Part shown: one piece after another, positions 1-12,100 of the stretch
Layout: the number at the start of each line of letters is the position of its first letter
Numbering within the stretch: position 1 is the stretch's first letter
Assembly: GCA_037367355.1 (NCBI GenBank)
Contig: CM074700.1
Location: forward strand, 2,790,001-2,854,000
DNA: 64,000 bases
Direction of reading: 5' to 3'
From: Neoscytalidium dimidiatum
Taxonomy: Eukaryota > Ascomycota > Dothideomycetes > Botryosphaeriales > Botryosphaeriaceae
Position numbers and translations under genes: made by a program
Notes under the pieces: generated by a model
Seen by the model: only the letters and a program-made list of their open reading frames with translations
Told to the model about the DNA's origin: nothing
Database searches by the model: none

Positions 1-3000
1 GCTGTGGAAGATAATTTTAGGTCCTGAAGGAGAATCAATGAACTGCAGGCGACCATTGTGAAGAGGAAACGTGAAGGCAGCTATGTTATGTGAGCCTTGT
101 TTGTTCTGGTTCCTCAGATAATGAGTGTGCCGGTCAAGGTCGAAGTTGACGTTCAATGTAGGATCTCCTCCAAGCACAGGTGCCGCCGAAATCCTTCCCA
201 TTTGGCCCGAGACGACGTACGTCAACGACTGAAGGACAGCCACATCAATGCGATATGCATCCATCAGAAGCGCTACGGTGATATTCGGCAAGCCCGGCTC
301 CTTCTTGTCTTGCACGGCAGGAGTCGGAATATCCTTTTCAGGCTTCTTGAATTTTTCGGCTAACCGGGCAAAGTAGGCAGCCTCATCGCAAATGATCGAG
401 TTGGCTACCTCTAAGATCCCAAGGATATCCTCATGGACTTTCCAAGTCACCTCTTCGCATTTGCCGACCACCATCCATCCCTCAGGCAAGGGGTGTCTCC
501 ATTGGTCGTCGTCATGTGATACGAATATGCTGGGCCTGAAGACTTGCGATCTCATCAAGAGTCTACCCCGGGACTTTATCTCAGAGCCAGCCGAATCAGA
601 GTGGACAAGAGCGCTGACACTTGTGCCCTCGTTGGCTTCATTCCGGTTTGAGCCGACAAGCGATATTTTCATCCCATGACTAGAGGAAACATGCCGTAGA
701 TTAATTGTATCAAGACTGATACTTCCATGTTCGGTGCCAAAAATGACTTGATAATCATGGATTTCAGGGTTATTTTTCTCCGATTTGGAAGGCTTGAATG
801 GCTTTGGTTCCTCTTTCTTCGCCCTCGCATGAGGTGCCTCTGCTTGGAAGAGAGTAAGGATATTTTCCACCAATTCGCAAATTTCCCAGCTGAACTTGAC
901 GAGAACTTTTCTGGAAGAGATCTCCACAACAGTGGATTTTGTAAGACTGTCTTGCTCCAATAGCATAAGGCCGGATGGCGCTGGCGGTGGCGACAATGCA
1001 GCGTTGATGGCGAGGAGCTGGAATAAGATTTCGCTTTGTTCTGGGCCAGGGTCTATGACGAAGCGGATGGCGGCCGTCTTGATTGTGATGTCCACTGGCA
1101 TAGACTCACCCTGTTCCACAGGATCTTCCAAGTCTGCAATAGATCCGTACAAGGCGCGCATAGCGAGGCTCTTTTTGACGTGTGCAAGGTCCCAAGTCCG
1201 CCACTGATCCCAAATTTGAATAACCTTTTCTTCTGCGTTTTCCGGGCAGGACATATTCCCCTGAACGCATGTCCTCGTGATTGCATCTTTGGCATCTGCA
1301 GGTATGCTGTCATAAATGAAACGGAATCGAGATATGATTTTCCACGAGTCATGGTTTCGGAGATGATTGTTGGCTGCTCGCAAAGCGTATGAAGGTCTGG
1401 TAATGAAAGCCGGATCAGGAACTTCTCTTCCAGCGGTTGTGAGTGCATAAGCCAAGTAGCAAAGTCGCTTCTTGGTCCTCGACCCGAGATCAGAAAATTT
1501 AGCCTGAATATCATCCGCGAGTAATGTTGACCTATGGATAAGTGATGCCAGATACTGGAGCTTTTTACTAGAGTTGGCAACTTCAAGATTGCGGAAAGAC
1601 ATGTTGATAGAGGCAGCTTTTCCTGTGACCACCCAAAATAGTAGCTCTTTAAGGACAGCCTGCACTGCCACGTCGTTCGGTGCCGCGTTTTGTAGCTTTT
1701 CCCTAACGGAGACGCTTAGAGACTTCATCGTTGTGTGTACTGCCAAGGTACTGTTCTTCTTCGCCTCCACTTCAGTTGGATACTTTTTCTGCCGGAGTGC
1801 AACGGACAGCCGATCGAGGACAAGATCATATTGGTCTTTCCCTGCTTGAGTCTTGCTCATCTCAGTCGTGATGTGGTTGATGAAACGAAGATGGAAATAA
1901 GGCAACCTTAGACTGAGCTCTGTTGAGGTCCCCTTGCCTTCGATGCGCTTCTGATAATCCAGGATTTTCCCCATCGTCTCCAGCTGGAATGTGTCTAGAA
2001 TGTCCTGTGGGTGTTTCTCCTGGAACGTATCAATGAGTCCGGCCACAGTCGAGACTGCGTTTGGTGTTACCAAAGCACGGATTCCCGGCTCAAAGCTCAA
2101 GAGGAAACTAGTGTGCACAAAGTTCTCGTCGAAAGTCTTGGACGACACATCGTTGAAAACTAGGGCATTGCTACTCGAGTCATTCCATGAATGTGGTTCT
2201 GTTGGAAAGAGAGGAACGTCAGAGACATCCAGTTCTACACCCTCAAGTGGAAAATAGGGAATCTCCAAGGAACTTGACAACGCTATTGATGATCTTAACG
2301 AGCCAATTCTTCCAATACTTTCATCGTTTGTCTCGAGCGCGTCTGAATAAATGCTTGTTGTCGTCCTTCGTTCCACCAGAGGCGGGCGTGTTGGGGTACT
2401 GTCTCTGCTATCGGTCTTGTGGTGCCCATTGACTCTCTGGGTCGCGTTTGCTCGAATACTCTGCTTTAAAGAAGCAACCGAAGCAGAACGTAGACTCTCT
2501 TGACGTCGGCTGCGTCCGCCTTGGGGATACCTGTATAGCGAAGAATCGGAAACAGATAACCCAGAAGAGCTCACTGACATGGTGCTTGCGCCTAGTGTGG
2601 AAGGGACACTATCCTTCCGTATTAATGACTTGCCTCGCAGGGGAGGTGGTAGGTATGGGTAAGTCATAGCAGGAGGCTCGACTTTGACATTAGCAAGTCT
2701 TTCTCCAAAAGATTCCAAGTCCTCAAGTAGAAGCCAAGGAGTTCTGTTGGTACGCATGTCGCTTTCCTTAAGGTGATTCTGCTGCTCTTGGCGGTCCTCG
2801 CTGAAGTGGAGCTTCCTCTTCAACATATTAAGGCGAATGTCGGTCTGCAAATACGCTTGAGTATCAACCATGGTTTTGCTGGTACGACTACGGTGTCTTA
2901 GGGCCGATCTTGCGTCGACACAAGCCACGACTAGTTTGGGAATGATGACATTGAGGCGCTGAGAGAACGTGGACCTCGCCCAGTCGTTGAATTCGACGCT

Positions 3001-6000
3001 GATTGCATCAGTACTCAAGAGGAGAGCTTCTTGAGCAATATGCAACCAAATTTTGACTGTATCCGTCTTTAGCCTGAGGAATGTGACGTCATGAATTATA
3101 AGCGGGTTTGCAATTGGCAGCGCGTTTTCATCGTCATCTAAGGAGAACGCGAAACATCTGCCAAATGCCCCTAGCTTCTCGAGAAATTTTCCAGAACACT
3201 CGCCGGTGATCTTCCCGATATCGAAGTCCCAGTTGCAGACGTATGTTGGCTCCAAAGGGGGTAGGCCGAAAGTTCTGTGTCCGTAGATCTTAACTAGATC
3301 AATGAACAACTGTGTCCGGTTGTTCGTGTCAAAGCCACTATCTTCTCTCGCGTTGGAAAGATTCAAGGCGAGACTAAGAGGACTGAAATCGACCATGAGA
3401 TCCATGTAGTAGCTTGTGAATCGGAGATCAGCGTTCGCATATGGCAGCTCGACTTTAACGTGATCTTCGGCAGAGTACAAATTCCCTGGCAGAAGGACGC
3501 TTGCTTTCTCTGCTGACACCGCTAGGATAACATCCAGGTCGTTTGACTTATTTGAGGCCTGATCTGCCTGATTGACACCCGGTGGCTCTCCAGCTTGGCT
3601 CTGAGGCGACTCTTGGTACTCTTCCAGGGTCTTGAAATGCATGTCTTCGCCGAAGTAGTTGTCTTTGATCTTCATGAAATGCCGAATCAGAAACCCGTAT
3701 AGTGCGAGTTCAAGCTTAGTGCCGCCAATATCCAACAAAAGCCTGTCTGTGAGACCCGGTGCTGTTTCCGACCAGTAACTGTAACTGCCGCTGAGGTTGA
3801 GCGCGCCGAGATCTGCGACATGCTTTTCTTTGACGAAAGTCTCGATGGTGTTGTGAGGGGGCATCGAGAGGTCGAGATCGATATGATCTCCGACAGCGTT
3901 GAAAGAAATTACATTCTCAATGTGCCGAAACTTGTCCAGGGGAATCTCCAGCCTCGCCCCGAGATGGCGAGCACTCAAAATCAAGAATTGATTGTCATCA
4001 ATCTCCGCCGGATTGTTGATTATATTAGAGTCGTTCGTGTTCAAGAAAATTTTGAGATTCGGAAATTCCATGTTCATGATGTACCGGTAGGGAGTGAAGG
4101 TGTAAAAGTCTGGCGGTGGTCCCGAACCCCAGTCGCTGACCAAGTCCGTGATGAGAAACATATGGTCCCTAAGAAGGAAAAGCTGGAGATCATTGCACCT
4201 AAAATTGAAAGCCCATTGTCGTAACCCGTTCCATTTCAGCGGGTTTGACAGGTTGCAATCCATCTCCAAGCGCCCCGACTTCCACAGTACGTCATGATTG
4301 ACACTGGTGTAGATCTTCGATTCGATGATGTCGAGGTCTAAGGAATTGCGGTATCCTTGCGGGCTCGCAACCATGTCCATGACGTATTTGACCGTTGAGT
4401 TTGGCTGCACTTCGATATCTAACCAACCGAATGGTCGAACAGTTTGCCCCGTCGCACCGGTGTCGCGCTTTTTATTCCTTCCCGTCCTCCTTCTTCCCTT
4501 GTTGCGGCCATTCTCCTGCTCTGCATTCCTACCATGGCCAGCAACATTATGAGCTCTGCCCTTCCATTTCCAGTCCTTTGATTTCTCGCGGAGTGGAATG
4601 CGTAGGACAGCTTCTTCTTCAAAGCTGATGAAGATTTTGAAGACGGTGTTGACGCGAGTCGCACCGGGATTCAGTGGCTCAGCTGGAATCGCGTCAGTAC
4701 AAGATGCTGGGAAGAAGTAATTCTGTAGTATGACGCGATGCCGGTCCGCCCATGGTCCGTAGGTGATGACGCCGCCGTAAATTTGTAAGTCAAGACCATA
4801 GTCCGGAGGTAAACTACCGTTGATATCCAGAGTTGTGACGCTTGGGTTCCGATCACCAATGCTGAGGTATTTTGGAACTGAGCCAGGAACATCCCAGTAA
4901 AAACTCATGCATAGGCGAGGAGTATCCACGATCGTCGAGAATTTGGCATACTCGACTCCTTCCCACTCGTCGTGCTCATCATGGTCGTCATCGTCTAAGT
5001 ACCTTGTCAAGCCTAGCCAACGTTCCTGCCCCGGGAATGCCGGCTGCGCAGCTGACGCTCGATTCTTTGCTGGTTTTCGCGAATTCGCAAGGGAGTCCGT
5101 AGAACCACTGAACAGAGTGGATAGGCTTTGGAGAGGATGCCAGAATCTCCGCCTCCGTGCTGTCTTTTGCTCTTTCTGAATGACTTCAGGATTTGTGCCG
5201 TCTGTCGCCTGTTTCTTGAGACGGGCCGCAGTGGCCAACTGGGGGTTCTTGTAGTCATGATTCGGCTTCATGTGCATTGTGGGATGCTCAAAGTCGAAGT
5301 TGAATAACTGCTTGTACACGTCCAGAGGCCCGGCATGAGCAGCACTAAACTCTCCACTTGCCTTGTCAAACTTCAGTGATATAATCGAGGGCGTGTTCTC
5401 ATTGCCAACAAGAACGGCACCTTTGTTGCAATCGATGCGAATGGGGAAAAGGCGCAGGAAGGATGGAACTTCCGGTGGTTTCGGAGACTCCTCTGTCTCG
5501 TGACGAGTGGGATGCTTCTCTTCCGCGCCCGCACCGTTTCGACGCACCGTTCCCTGGCTGCTGTCACTCGCATTCCGACGATGAGGCTCGGGCTGGACCT
5601 TGTTTGAATTGGCGGGCTCGACAGTACTCTGTTCCGAGGGCGGAAAGTCCTCGGTGGCTGGCTTCTTCATCTGATTGGCATCCATGGCACGCGCGAAATT
5701 GTCAAGGATTGCGTCGTATGCGGGACTTCGATTGTATAGGAATACCTCCATGCCGGAGACCTTGATGGAAACACGACACGGTAACTGCTTGGCCTTGCGC
5801 TTCCCGCCATCCTCTTCCCTGCCAACGCTCTGGCTCCTGCCCCGTGATGGGCTGCTATAAACGCTGGCACCATCAGCCAGGCCAGGCTTCTCGGTAGCCT
5901 GACCATTGCAGAACAGCTCCGTCTCTTTGACCTTTCTGTACCAAAAGCGCCATGTTATGTAGCCACCGTGAATGAGGATGGTCTGGTTGTGGGCGTGGTA

Positions 6001-6249
6001 GCGAATGTCTTTCCAGAAGATGCGTCCACCCAGTAGCGAGATCTGCAGCGATTGGATGTCGATGTAGGCGCGGTAGTTGTGCCATGTATAGGCGCGAATT
6101 GCATAGGACACGAGCGTGGCGAAGAGGCGATTGAAGTAGAACAGAAAGAACACGGTCAGAATGCCGCAGAGCAGCAGCTCGACAAGGAACTGCCACAGCA
6201 GGCCGCGGTGGGCATCAAGCGGCTGCGCGGTCAGCCCGCTGCTCGCCAT
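1..6249 (-). CDS. CSF1: Csf1, bridge-like lipid transfer protein, N-terminal part (runs off left edge)
   Basis: One uninterrupted reading frame of 2083 codons starts at the ATG at 6249 and is still open at base 1, so the C-terminal part lies outside the window. A hydrophobic segment near residues 17-45 matches the N-terminal membrane anchor of the family. It is followed by the conserved Csf1 start region with the motifs GGRIFWKDIRYHAHNQTI and HGGYITWRFWYRKV near residues 75-115. Basic and low-complexity linkers occur near residues 180-260 and 560-610, and a Ser-rich linker near 1240-1330. Yeast Csf1 has nearly 3000 residues. Family knowledge: Csf1 and animal BLTP1 are ER-anchored rod-like proteins with a hydrophobic groove that carry phospholipid between membranes, and they feed GPI-anchor synthesis and cold adaptation. 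No intron is visible in 6.25 kb, unlike most neighbours. The identification is firm; the full length is unknown. Confidence 0.93.
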   Translation of the reverse strand, partial: MASSGLTAQPLDAHRGLLWQFLVELLLCGILTVFFLFYFNRLFATLVSYAIRAYTWHNYRAYIDIQSLQISLLGGRIFWKDIRYHAHNQTILIHGGYITWRFWYRKVKETELFCNGQATEKPGLADGASVYSSPSRGRSQSVGREEDGGKRKAKQLPCRVSIKVSGMEVFLYNRSPAYDAILDNFARAMDANQMKKPATEDFPPSEQSTVEPANSNKVQPEPHRRNASDSSQGTVRRNGAGAEEKHPTRHETEESPKPPEVPSFLRLFPIRIDCNKGAVLVGNENTPSIISLKFDKASGEFSAAHAGPLDVYKQLFNFDFEHPTMHMKPNHDYKNPQLATAARLKKQATDGTNPEVIQKEQKTARRRRFWHPLQSLSTLFSGSTDSLANSRKPAKNRASAAQPAFPGQERWLGLTRYLDDDDHDEHDEWEGVEYAKFSTIVDTPRLCMSFYWDVPGSVPKYLSIGDRNPSVTTLDINGSLPPDYGLDLQIYGGVITYGPWADRHRVILQNYFFPASCTDAIPAEPLNPGATRVNTVFKIFISFEEEAVLRIPLREKSKDWKWKGRAHNVAGHGRNAEQENGRNKGRRRTGRNKKRDTGATGQTVRPFGWLDIEVQPNSTVKYVMDMVASPQGYRNSLDLDIIESKIYTSVNHDVLWKSGRLEMDCNLSNPLKWNGLRQWAFNFRCNDLQLFLLRDHMFLITDLVSDWGSGPPPDFYTFTPYRYIMNMEFPNLKIFLNTNDSNIINNPAEIDDNQFLILSARHLGARLEIPLDKFRHIENVISFNAVGDHIDLDLSMPPHNTIETFVKEKHVADLGALNLSGSYSYWSETAPGLTDRLLLDIGGTKLELALYGFLIRHFMKIKDNYFGEDMHFKTLEEYQESPQSQAGEPPGVNQADQASNKSNDLDVILAVSAEKASVLLPGNLYSAEDHVKVELPYANADLRFTSYYMDLMVDFSPLSLALNLSNAREDSGFDTNNRTQLFIDLVKIYGHRTFGLPPLEPTYVCNWDFDIGKITGECSGKFLEKLGAFGRCFAFSLDDDENALPIANPLIIHDVTFLRLKTDTVKIWLHIAQEALLLSTDAISVEFNDWARSTFSQRLNVIIPKLVVACVDARSALRHRSRTSKTMVDTQAYLQTDIRLNMLKRKLHFSEDRQEQQNHLKESDMRTNRTPWLLLEDLESFGERLANVKVEPPAMTYPYLPPPLRGKSLIRKDSVPSTLGASTMSVSSSGLSVSDSSLYRYPQGGRSRRQESLRSASVASLKQSIRANATQRVNGHHKTDSRDSTPTRPPLVERRTTTSIYSDALETNDESIGRIGSLRSSIALSSSLEIPYFPLEGVELDVSDVPLFPTEPHSWNDSSSNALVFNDVSSKTFDENFVHTSFLLSFEPGIRALVTPNAVSTVAGLIDTFQEKHPQDILDTFQLETMGKILDYQKRIEGKGTSTELSLRLPYFHLRFINHITTEMSKTQAGKDQYDLVLDRLSVALRQKKYPTEVEAKKNSTLAVHTTMKSLSVSVREKLQNAAPNDVAVQAVLKELLFWVVTGKAASINMSFRNLEVANSSKKLQYLASLIHRSTLLADDIQAKFSDLGSRTKKRLCYLAYALTTAGREVPDPAFITRPSYALRAANNHLRNHDSWKIISRFRFIYDSIPADAKDAITRTCVQGNMSCPENAEEKVIQIWDQWRTWDLAHVKKSLAMRALYGSIADLEDPVEQGESMPVDITIKTAAIRFVIDPGPEQSEILFQLLAINAALSPPPAPSGLMLLEQDSLTKSTVVEISSRKVLVKFSWEICELVENILTLFQAEAPHARAKKEEPKPFKPSKSEKNNPEIHDYQVIFGTEHGSISLDTINLRHVSSSHGMKISLVGSNRNEANEGTSVSALVHSDSAGSEIKSRGRLLMRSQVFRPSIFVSHDDDQWRHPLPEGWMVVGKCEEVTWKVHEDILGILEVANSIICDEAAYFARLAEKFKKPEKDIPTPAVQDKKEPGLPNITVALLMDAYRIDVAVLQSLTYVVSGQMGRISAAPVLGGDPTLNVNFDLDRHTHYLRNQNKQGSHNIAAFTFPLHNGRLQFIDSPSGPKIIFHS

Positions 6250-6733
6250 TGTGCGAGCTACTCCTGAATCGGGACGGCGAGCGCGGGGCGGCGCAGGTCA
6301 TGGTGATCGCACGCGCGGCGGATGGGCATGGGGCGGCAGCAGCGGCGCCGTGAAGAGCGTTGCGGGCGGGAGTGGTGCGGTTTTTGGCGGCGGAGGATGT
6401 TGTCAGCAGGCGTGCTGGGGTAGCTCTGGGCGGGCTGCACTGTGAGCTAGCTAGCTAGCTGTGGCTTGGCGGGTGCCGGTGACCCTGTTCCCTTGACACG
6501 CGGAACCATGACGACGCCCGTGCTCGCGCCTACCCTGTGGATCAACACAGCTGTTGGAGATGCCTGCGCCCACATCGCCAGCCCACACCGCAACCTTCTC
6601 CGCCAATTTCGCCTGCTCGTGAGCTCCTGCGCTCTGCGTCCGCCCGCGAGCTGCCCCGGATTCCCTCGCACCGTGTCTGCTTCGTCTGCTCTACGCCTGC
6701 TGCCTGCGTCTAGCTACATCTCGGGGGTCCGCA
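6250..6733. promoter_or_regulatory. Divergent promoter between CSF1 and the TMEM184-like gene
   Basis: The two start codons face away from each other across 484 bases, so both promoters and leaders must lie here. A short AGCT tetranucleotide run lies near 6444-6460 and a GCCAAT-type CCAAT motif near 6604. No clear TATA box is seen. Confidence 0.6.
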
Positions 6734-9159
6734 ATGGGGGAGGAGTCCACAGGCGGTGGCACGGGCGGGAGGCTCGGCGACTGGGTCATCATCGTGGCCG
6801 GCACAGCTGCCTTGGTAGCCAGTGTCCTCACCGTCGTGTAAGAGCTCTCCTCATCCCACTGATTGTTGCAGCTTGCTAACGGAAATCTCCCAGGTCCGTC
6901 TGGCTTCAGGCGTAAGTTCCCTCGCACGCGACCACGATTTCCCCAAGTAGCGGTCAGTACGCTGACCTTATAACAGGAAAAATTATCGGAAACCGCTGCT
7001 GCAGAGATATGTGGTGCGGATACTGTTGATGTGCGTTCCCCGCAGGTCCGCACTGGAGCACAGCTAACATCGGCCAGGGTCCCCATCTACTCGGCAGCAT
7101 CGTGGGCCAGTCTCGTTTCGTTGAAGGTGGCCTTTTGGATAGATCCGTTCCGTGATGTCTACGAAGTAAGAGTCAGTCTTGCTACATTTCAAGCTCGCCA
7201 CTGACCATTCCAGGCCTTCACCATCTACACCTTCTTCCAACTCCTCATTAACTTCATTGGCGGCGAGCGTGCTCTGATCATTCTGATGCACGGCCGCCCG
7301 CCTATCCCCCACTTATGGCCTCTGAACTATGTCTTGCCCAAGGTCGACATCTCCGACCCTCATACCTTCCTTGCCATCAAGCGTGGGATTCTACAATACA
7401 CATGGGTGAAACCGCTTCTCGCCATCGCCACCATTATCATGAAGGCAACCGGTACATATCAGGAAGGTTACATTGGCCTGACCTCTGGCTACTTCTGGAG
7501 TAGCCTCATCTACAACGTGAGCATCACAGTGAGTCTGTATGCTTTGGCCATGTTCTGGGTCTGCATGTCACACGACCTTCAGCCCTTCCGTCCAATGCCC
7601 AAGTTCCTGTGCATCAAGGGTATCATCTTTGCCTCGTACTGGCAGGGCTTCTTTCTGTCCATATTGGTTTGGCTTGGTGCCATTCCAGATGATGTGCCCG
7701 GCTACACCCCCGACAATTTGGCAGCGTCCATCCAGGATGCCCTCATTTGCTTTGAAATGCCTTTCTTTGCTGTAGCTCACTGGTACGCCTTCTCATGGCA
7801 TGACTATGCCGATCGCACCATTTCCGCTGCTAGAATGCCCGTCAAATATGCTCTGCGGGATGCCTTCGGGCCCATGGATCTCATCCAGGACACGAAGGAT
7901 ACCTTTGCTGGAAAGCACTACGAGTACCGGAACTTTGACGCACGCGATAATGTCCTTGCCCATGAAGAATCAGCCTCTCGTGTTGCCCGAATGATGGAAG
8001 GTATGAGGTACGAGAGAGGTGGTAAGGGAAAATACTGGATCCCGAAGCCCGGTAGTACCGACAGCAGAACGCCACTTCTGGGCAGTTTCGTGTCATCTAG
8101 CCGGGCAAGGGCGATGAGCCCAGGTGCCCACAGGGCTTTGGAAGCAGCAAAGAAGTATGGTGCCACTGAAGACGACTTGGAAGAGCCCGAGCTCAATCCT
8201 GAAGATGAGCGGCTCTTCACCAACGCCCGGGCTCTTGAATACGGCGACTGGAATGTAAGTGATGGCTTCCCTTTTCTCCGTCGCTTGATATGCTCTCTAG
8301 TATCCTGTCGGAACTCTCTTGGGCATTATGAGGCCTCATTCTGTTTCAGCAGAGTGTCCCGATTGCGAAACTCATTGCGCATGGGACTGACGTTACACAG
8401 TATCCGGTCATACCGGCACATTATGCGTCGCGAGAAGACAGACTGTACCACACGCCAAAGATGATCACAGCGTCGACCAACCGCAACCTGATCCAACCGA
8501 CGAAAGAGAATAAGCGGCGCCGCAAGAGCCAGATCCATAATATCCAAGAGCACGTCGGCAAAGGCAAACACCGTGACAGCACTGCCAGCAGTGGCACCGG
8601 CCGGAGCTCCAGCTCCAAGTCCAGAGCCGGCCAACTGCGAAGGCAAGACACAGCATCGTCCGCTAGCTCGATAAGATCCACCAAGTCAGACCGAAGCCAA
8701 CTTGTCGACCTCGTTGTCGAGGACCGCGAGGCGGAGCAGATCGAGCACGTCCGTGCCCGCAAAGAAGGTGGATCTGGGTGGAACAACGCCGAGCCAAAGC
8801 ACTTTGTGTACGTCATCCCACCATACTTGGTAGTAGCATATAGATTACGGGGGAGCTAACCAAGCCACAGGCGCACGTACCCTGAGGGCGACCAGGAAGA
8901 AGAGGTTCGAGAAGGCTTCGATCCGGATAAGCCGCAGCCCGACCAGCCCGAGAGGGAGCACAATCTGGATGCACCTTTCACTGTCGAGGAGGATGCGGAG
9001 GCAGAAGGGGCCACCAGGGACGAGACGCGCCTTGAGTCGGATGAGGCAAGGCAATGGCAGACGCGTGATTACAATGAAGAGGAAGGACTATCTCGTATGA
9101 ACCCGCAGTACGGTAGCTTCCGCGAAGAACGCAGCATTTGGGGTTCAAGAGACGAGTGA
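6734..9159 (+). CDS. TMEM184 / DUF300 (Ost-alpha-like) seven-pass membrane protein
   Basis: Proposed exons are 6734-6837, 6894-6911, 6977-7030, 7078-7165, 7214-8254, 8401-8807 and 8871-9159, giving 666 residues. Frames join at every junction, and CTAAC branch sites are visible in several introns. The first half is hydrophobic with about seven membrane segments. It contains family motifs such as FIGGERALI, the run after it with HGRPP, and AHWYAFSWHDY. The second half is hydrophilic, with Ser/Arg-rich and acidic stretches, and ends in WGSRDE. Family knowledge: DUF300/TMEM184/LAZ1 proteins share the organic-solute-transporter alpha fold and sit in vacuolar or plasma membranes; the substrate in fungi is unsettled. 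Exon 2 is only 18 bases. An alternative acceptor at 8349 would add 17 in-frame residues (see findings). The start was chosen because it is the first ATG in frame before the first membrane segment. Confidence 0.88.
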
Positions 9160-12100
9160 GTGGGCAGACCGAATTTGAAATGCGGGTTACGGAATTTTTC
9201 ACCTTTTTTCTTTCCTATTCTCTTCTCTTCTCTTCGCATCATACTTTTCTGAGGACAGGTTTGATGGAGTTGAACATGTATTTCCGCTCGATACTTCGAT
9301 GTTCCAATAGGTGGAAGGAAAGGATGGGAGGACGGAGCGTTTTTCTTTCCACGGGTTTTCGGGCATAGCGTTGGCGTTGGCAGCACACAAAGAGTGGAGA
9401 CGAGATCGCCGATACCCTCGAAAAACATATACTAAAGACCAAAAACCCCTTCTTTCCACTGAAGTTGCAAGTTTTGTGTTCTCTCATACCCTATGGACGC
9501 CACAATCGAAGTCAAAACGCGAGCGGTGATCCTTTGCTGATCTTGCCCGGTAGGAGGGTAAGGCAGCAAACGTCTGCCCGCTCCGCCTTCCACCAGTAGG
9601 ATCCAGCGAGATCTCCTACGCACTTTCGAGAACTCTTGGCGATAGGCGGGAGGATCACTAATGCATGTACATTTGGTTGCTTGCCATCAGGCACGAATCC
9701 CCTCTTGGTCCTGCAGGCCCGACGCAGCGGATGGGACGGGAGACGCGCGATCATCAAGGTTCAGATCTGACAAGCCCTTCCCGCACACATCGGCGAGGAA
9801 AGCGTCTCTTCCCTCTTTATTTTTTGCCTTTTCCCCTCTTTATTTCCTTTTGAGTCCCTGTCGCGTATCAATCAATTCAAAACATCCCAAGTCCGGGAGA
9901 CTGGGGCGTAACACGCCATCAACCTAAAACAAGCTACATCGGCCGGGAAGATGGGGGTCACTATGACCGGGTTTTTACTTACGGCAGGGACCGTCAGAGA
10001 AATGCGCAAAATTTTAAGGTGTGGGTGGTGTCAATGATATTTGAGCCGCTCTCTTGACGGCGTGAATGGGCAACTGCAACCAGCGACAGACCCAATGTTA
10101 ATCATTAGTTGCGGACTGTTAACGACAGCGCTACGCCGTGCGGTCGGAGCGTTGACAAAAAGATGAAACATACCACGGGGGTGTGTAGTATTTGGTGGAT
10201 GGGTGCAATAGTAGGGATAATGCTTGTTTCTATATATATGCATTAGTGTTCAGGTACGTATAGGCGTGCCGTTACCGGTTGCGGAAGGCGGCGCTTCGGA
10301 GAACTACCACATCACGCAAGGCCCAATGGTGCGCATCGCGGCGCGTGCATCCCGTCGCCGATTCCCCCACCGTGGTGCCGCTGCTGTTGCTATTTGTGGT
10401 GCATCTGTAGATTGCCAGGACGGGAGATGGCTGAGGCGCTGCTTCGCGCGCTGACGGTTGTGGCACGACAGACGCTGGTGCACATACATACGAAATGTCA
10501 GTGCGAGCGCTTGCGTGCCTCAGGTCTGGCGGTGGGATCGCGTCAAGCTCGCTGTCTGGAGGGTTTGAGAATGCATGGCCACCAGAAGTAAGACCACTCA
10601 GGGAAGAGGATGAGAAATCATGAGAAGGCTGAGATGTGCCTTAGACAAAGTCATTGACGCAGCGGAGGACGAAGATGATGACGTCGTTTTTGCCTTCGCC
10701 TTTCGTGTCGCGTGGTACACTAACGGCGTAGCCGCCGTTGCCGGTTGCCTCTCGCGGGCGCAATCGCTTTCGGCAGTCGAGGGTGCTCCTTTTTTCCGAT
10801 CAGCCTTAACAGTCACGGGCTCGCGCTGGTGGTTGAGTTGGTCGTGGTGTAGGTCCCGACGATCCAGGGTCTGAAACGATGGTGGCGACGCAGCTGTGTG
10901 CAATTGTGCGGCAACCAGAGAGCTTGCGAGGCTAATGCAGGTACATTTGCGGATTCGGAAACCTTCTTTTGCAGTCGGTAGCCTGGGACTGGCCAGCGTT
11001 CGCTGCGCTGGGATCCAGCTGGCGGCGGCGTGTCAGCTGTCAGTTGCTGGAAGCACGTGTTCGTGCAGGCTGTTTGACGCAGTGTTCACTGGCGACAGAG
11101 CTGGGCTGCTGCGACAGTGAACGGCGGCAGTGCGGCAGTGGGGCGGGTAGCGTTAATCCGATGTACTATCAGAACGTCAAACGCGTGGCGAGTGACTCCA
11201 GACTCAGATGCGATCAGCAGCAGTGAAGAAACATGTGGCGAGAGCGCGGCGGTCGGGGGTGAGACGGGTGCGATCAAAAGTGGAGCGGTCGCGCAGTCGA
11301 CGGGCTTCGAGCCACTTGATGCCACGGCGCGATGCTCAAGCAAAGCAAAGCTTTCTCCACCGGCGCAGCGCGCGAGAGAGACGTGGAAGGCTCTTGGCGG
11401 CGCTGGAGCGGATGATTGCCACGGGAGAGCGCTGGGGACGGCGGCAGGCCAGGGCGCCGGGCCTTGGAGTTGCTCGCAGCACGTCGCGCAGCGGACGCGG
11501 GATTCATTGGCGGGCAGGGGAGATTCGAGGTTGCGGGTCGGACACGTTCATCCCGGGGACCAGTTTGAAATAGATCCAGCCAAGTCGCGAGCGAGAGGAC
11601 TGACGGGCTGCAGCTTCGCGCCGGCGCTAAACTCGCGAGGGCAGGGGCCACCCGCGCCCAGTGTGCATCACTGCCCTCCACTGGTCACCACTCGACACCA
11701 CCGCACGCTCCCACGCCCAGCTCTCCCCTCGTGGTCCGCGCCCATTGGAACGCCTCCCAGATGCCCCGTCACACGAGGCGCGAGATCACCGCTGTTCATT
11801 GGCGAGCGCGACATGAACGACTGCCGGAAGAGCGTGTTCCTGCGCTCGGTGCCAGTCGCCCACACCCTCTCCCGCGCCCGTTTCGCATCATCGTTTGGTC
11901 GACGCACTTAGTCCCGCATCTGCGGTTTTGAAAAGCCCACGATGCCCCTGCTCTGCCCGCCTTCCTTTCCTTTCCGTCCATTTTACCTTCTCACCTACTA
12001 CATTGCTAGGCCCCGCCCGAGAGCTTCTTCGCCACGTCGCCGAGGCTCCACGGTCCTTTCTTTCGCCCGTTCCTTTCTATTTTTTTTTCTCTTTCCTTGC

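Noticed and set aside
11117..11911. 264-codon open frame on the plus strand
   Set aside because: GC-rich DNA open in several frames at once; no domain, no plausible intron, odd composition.
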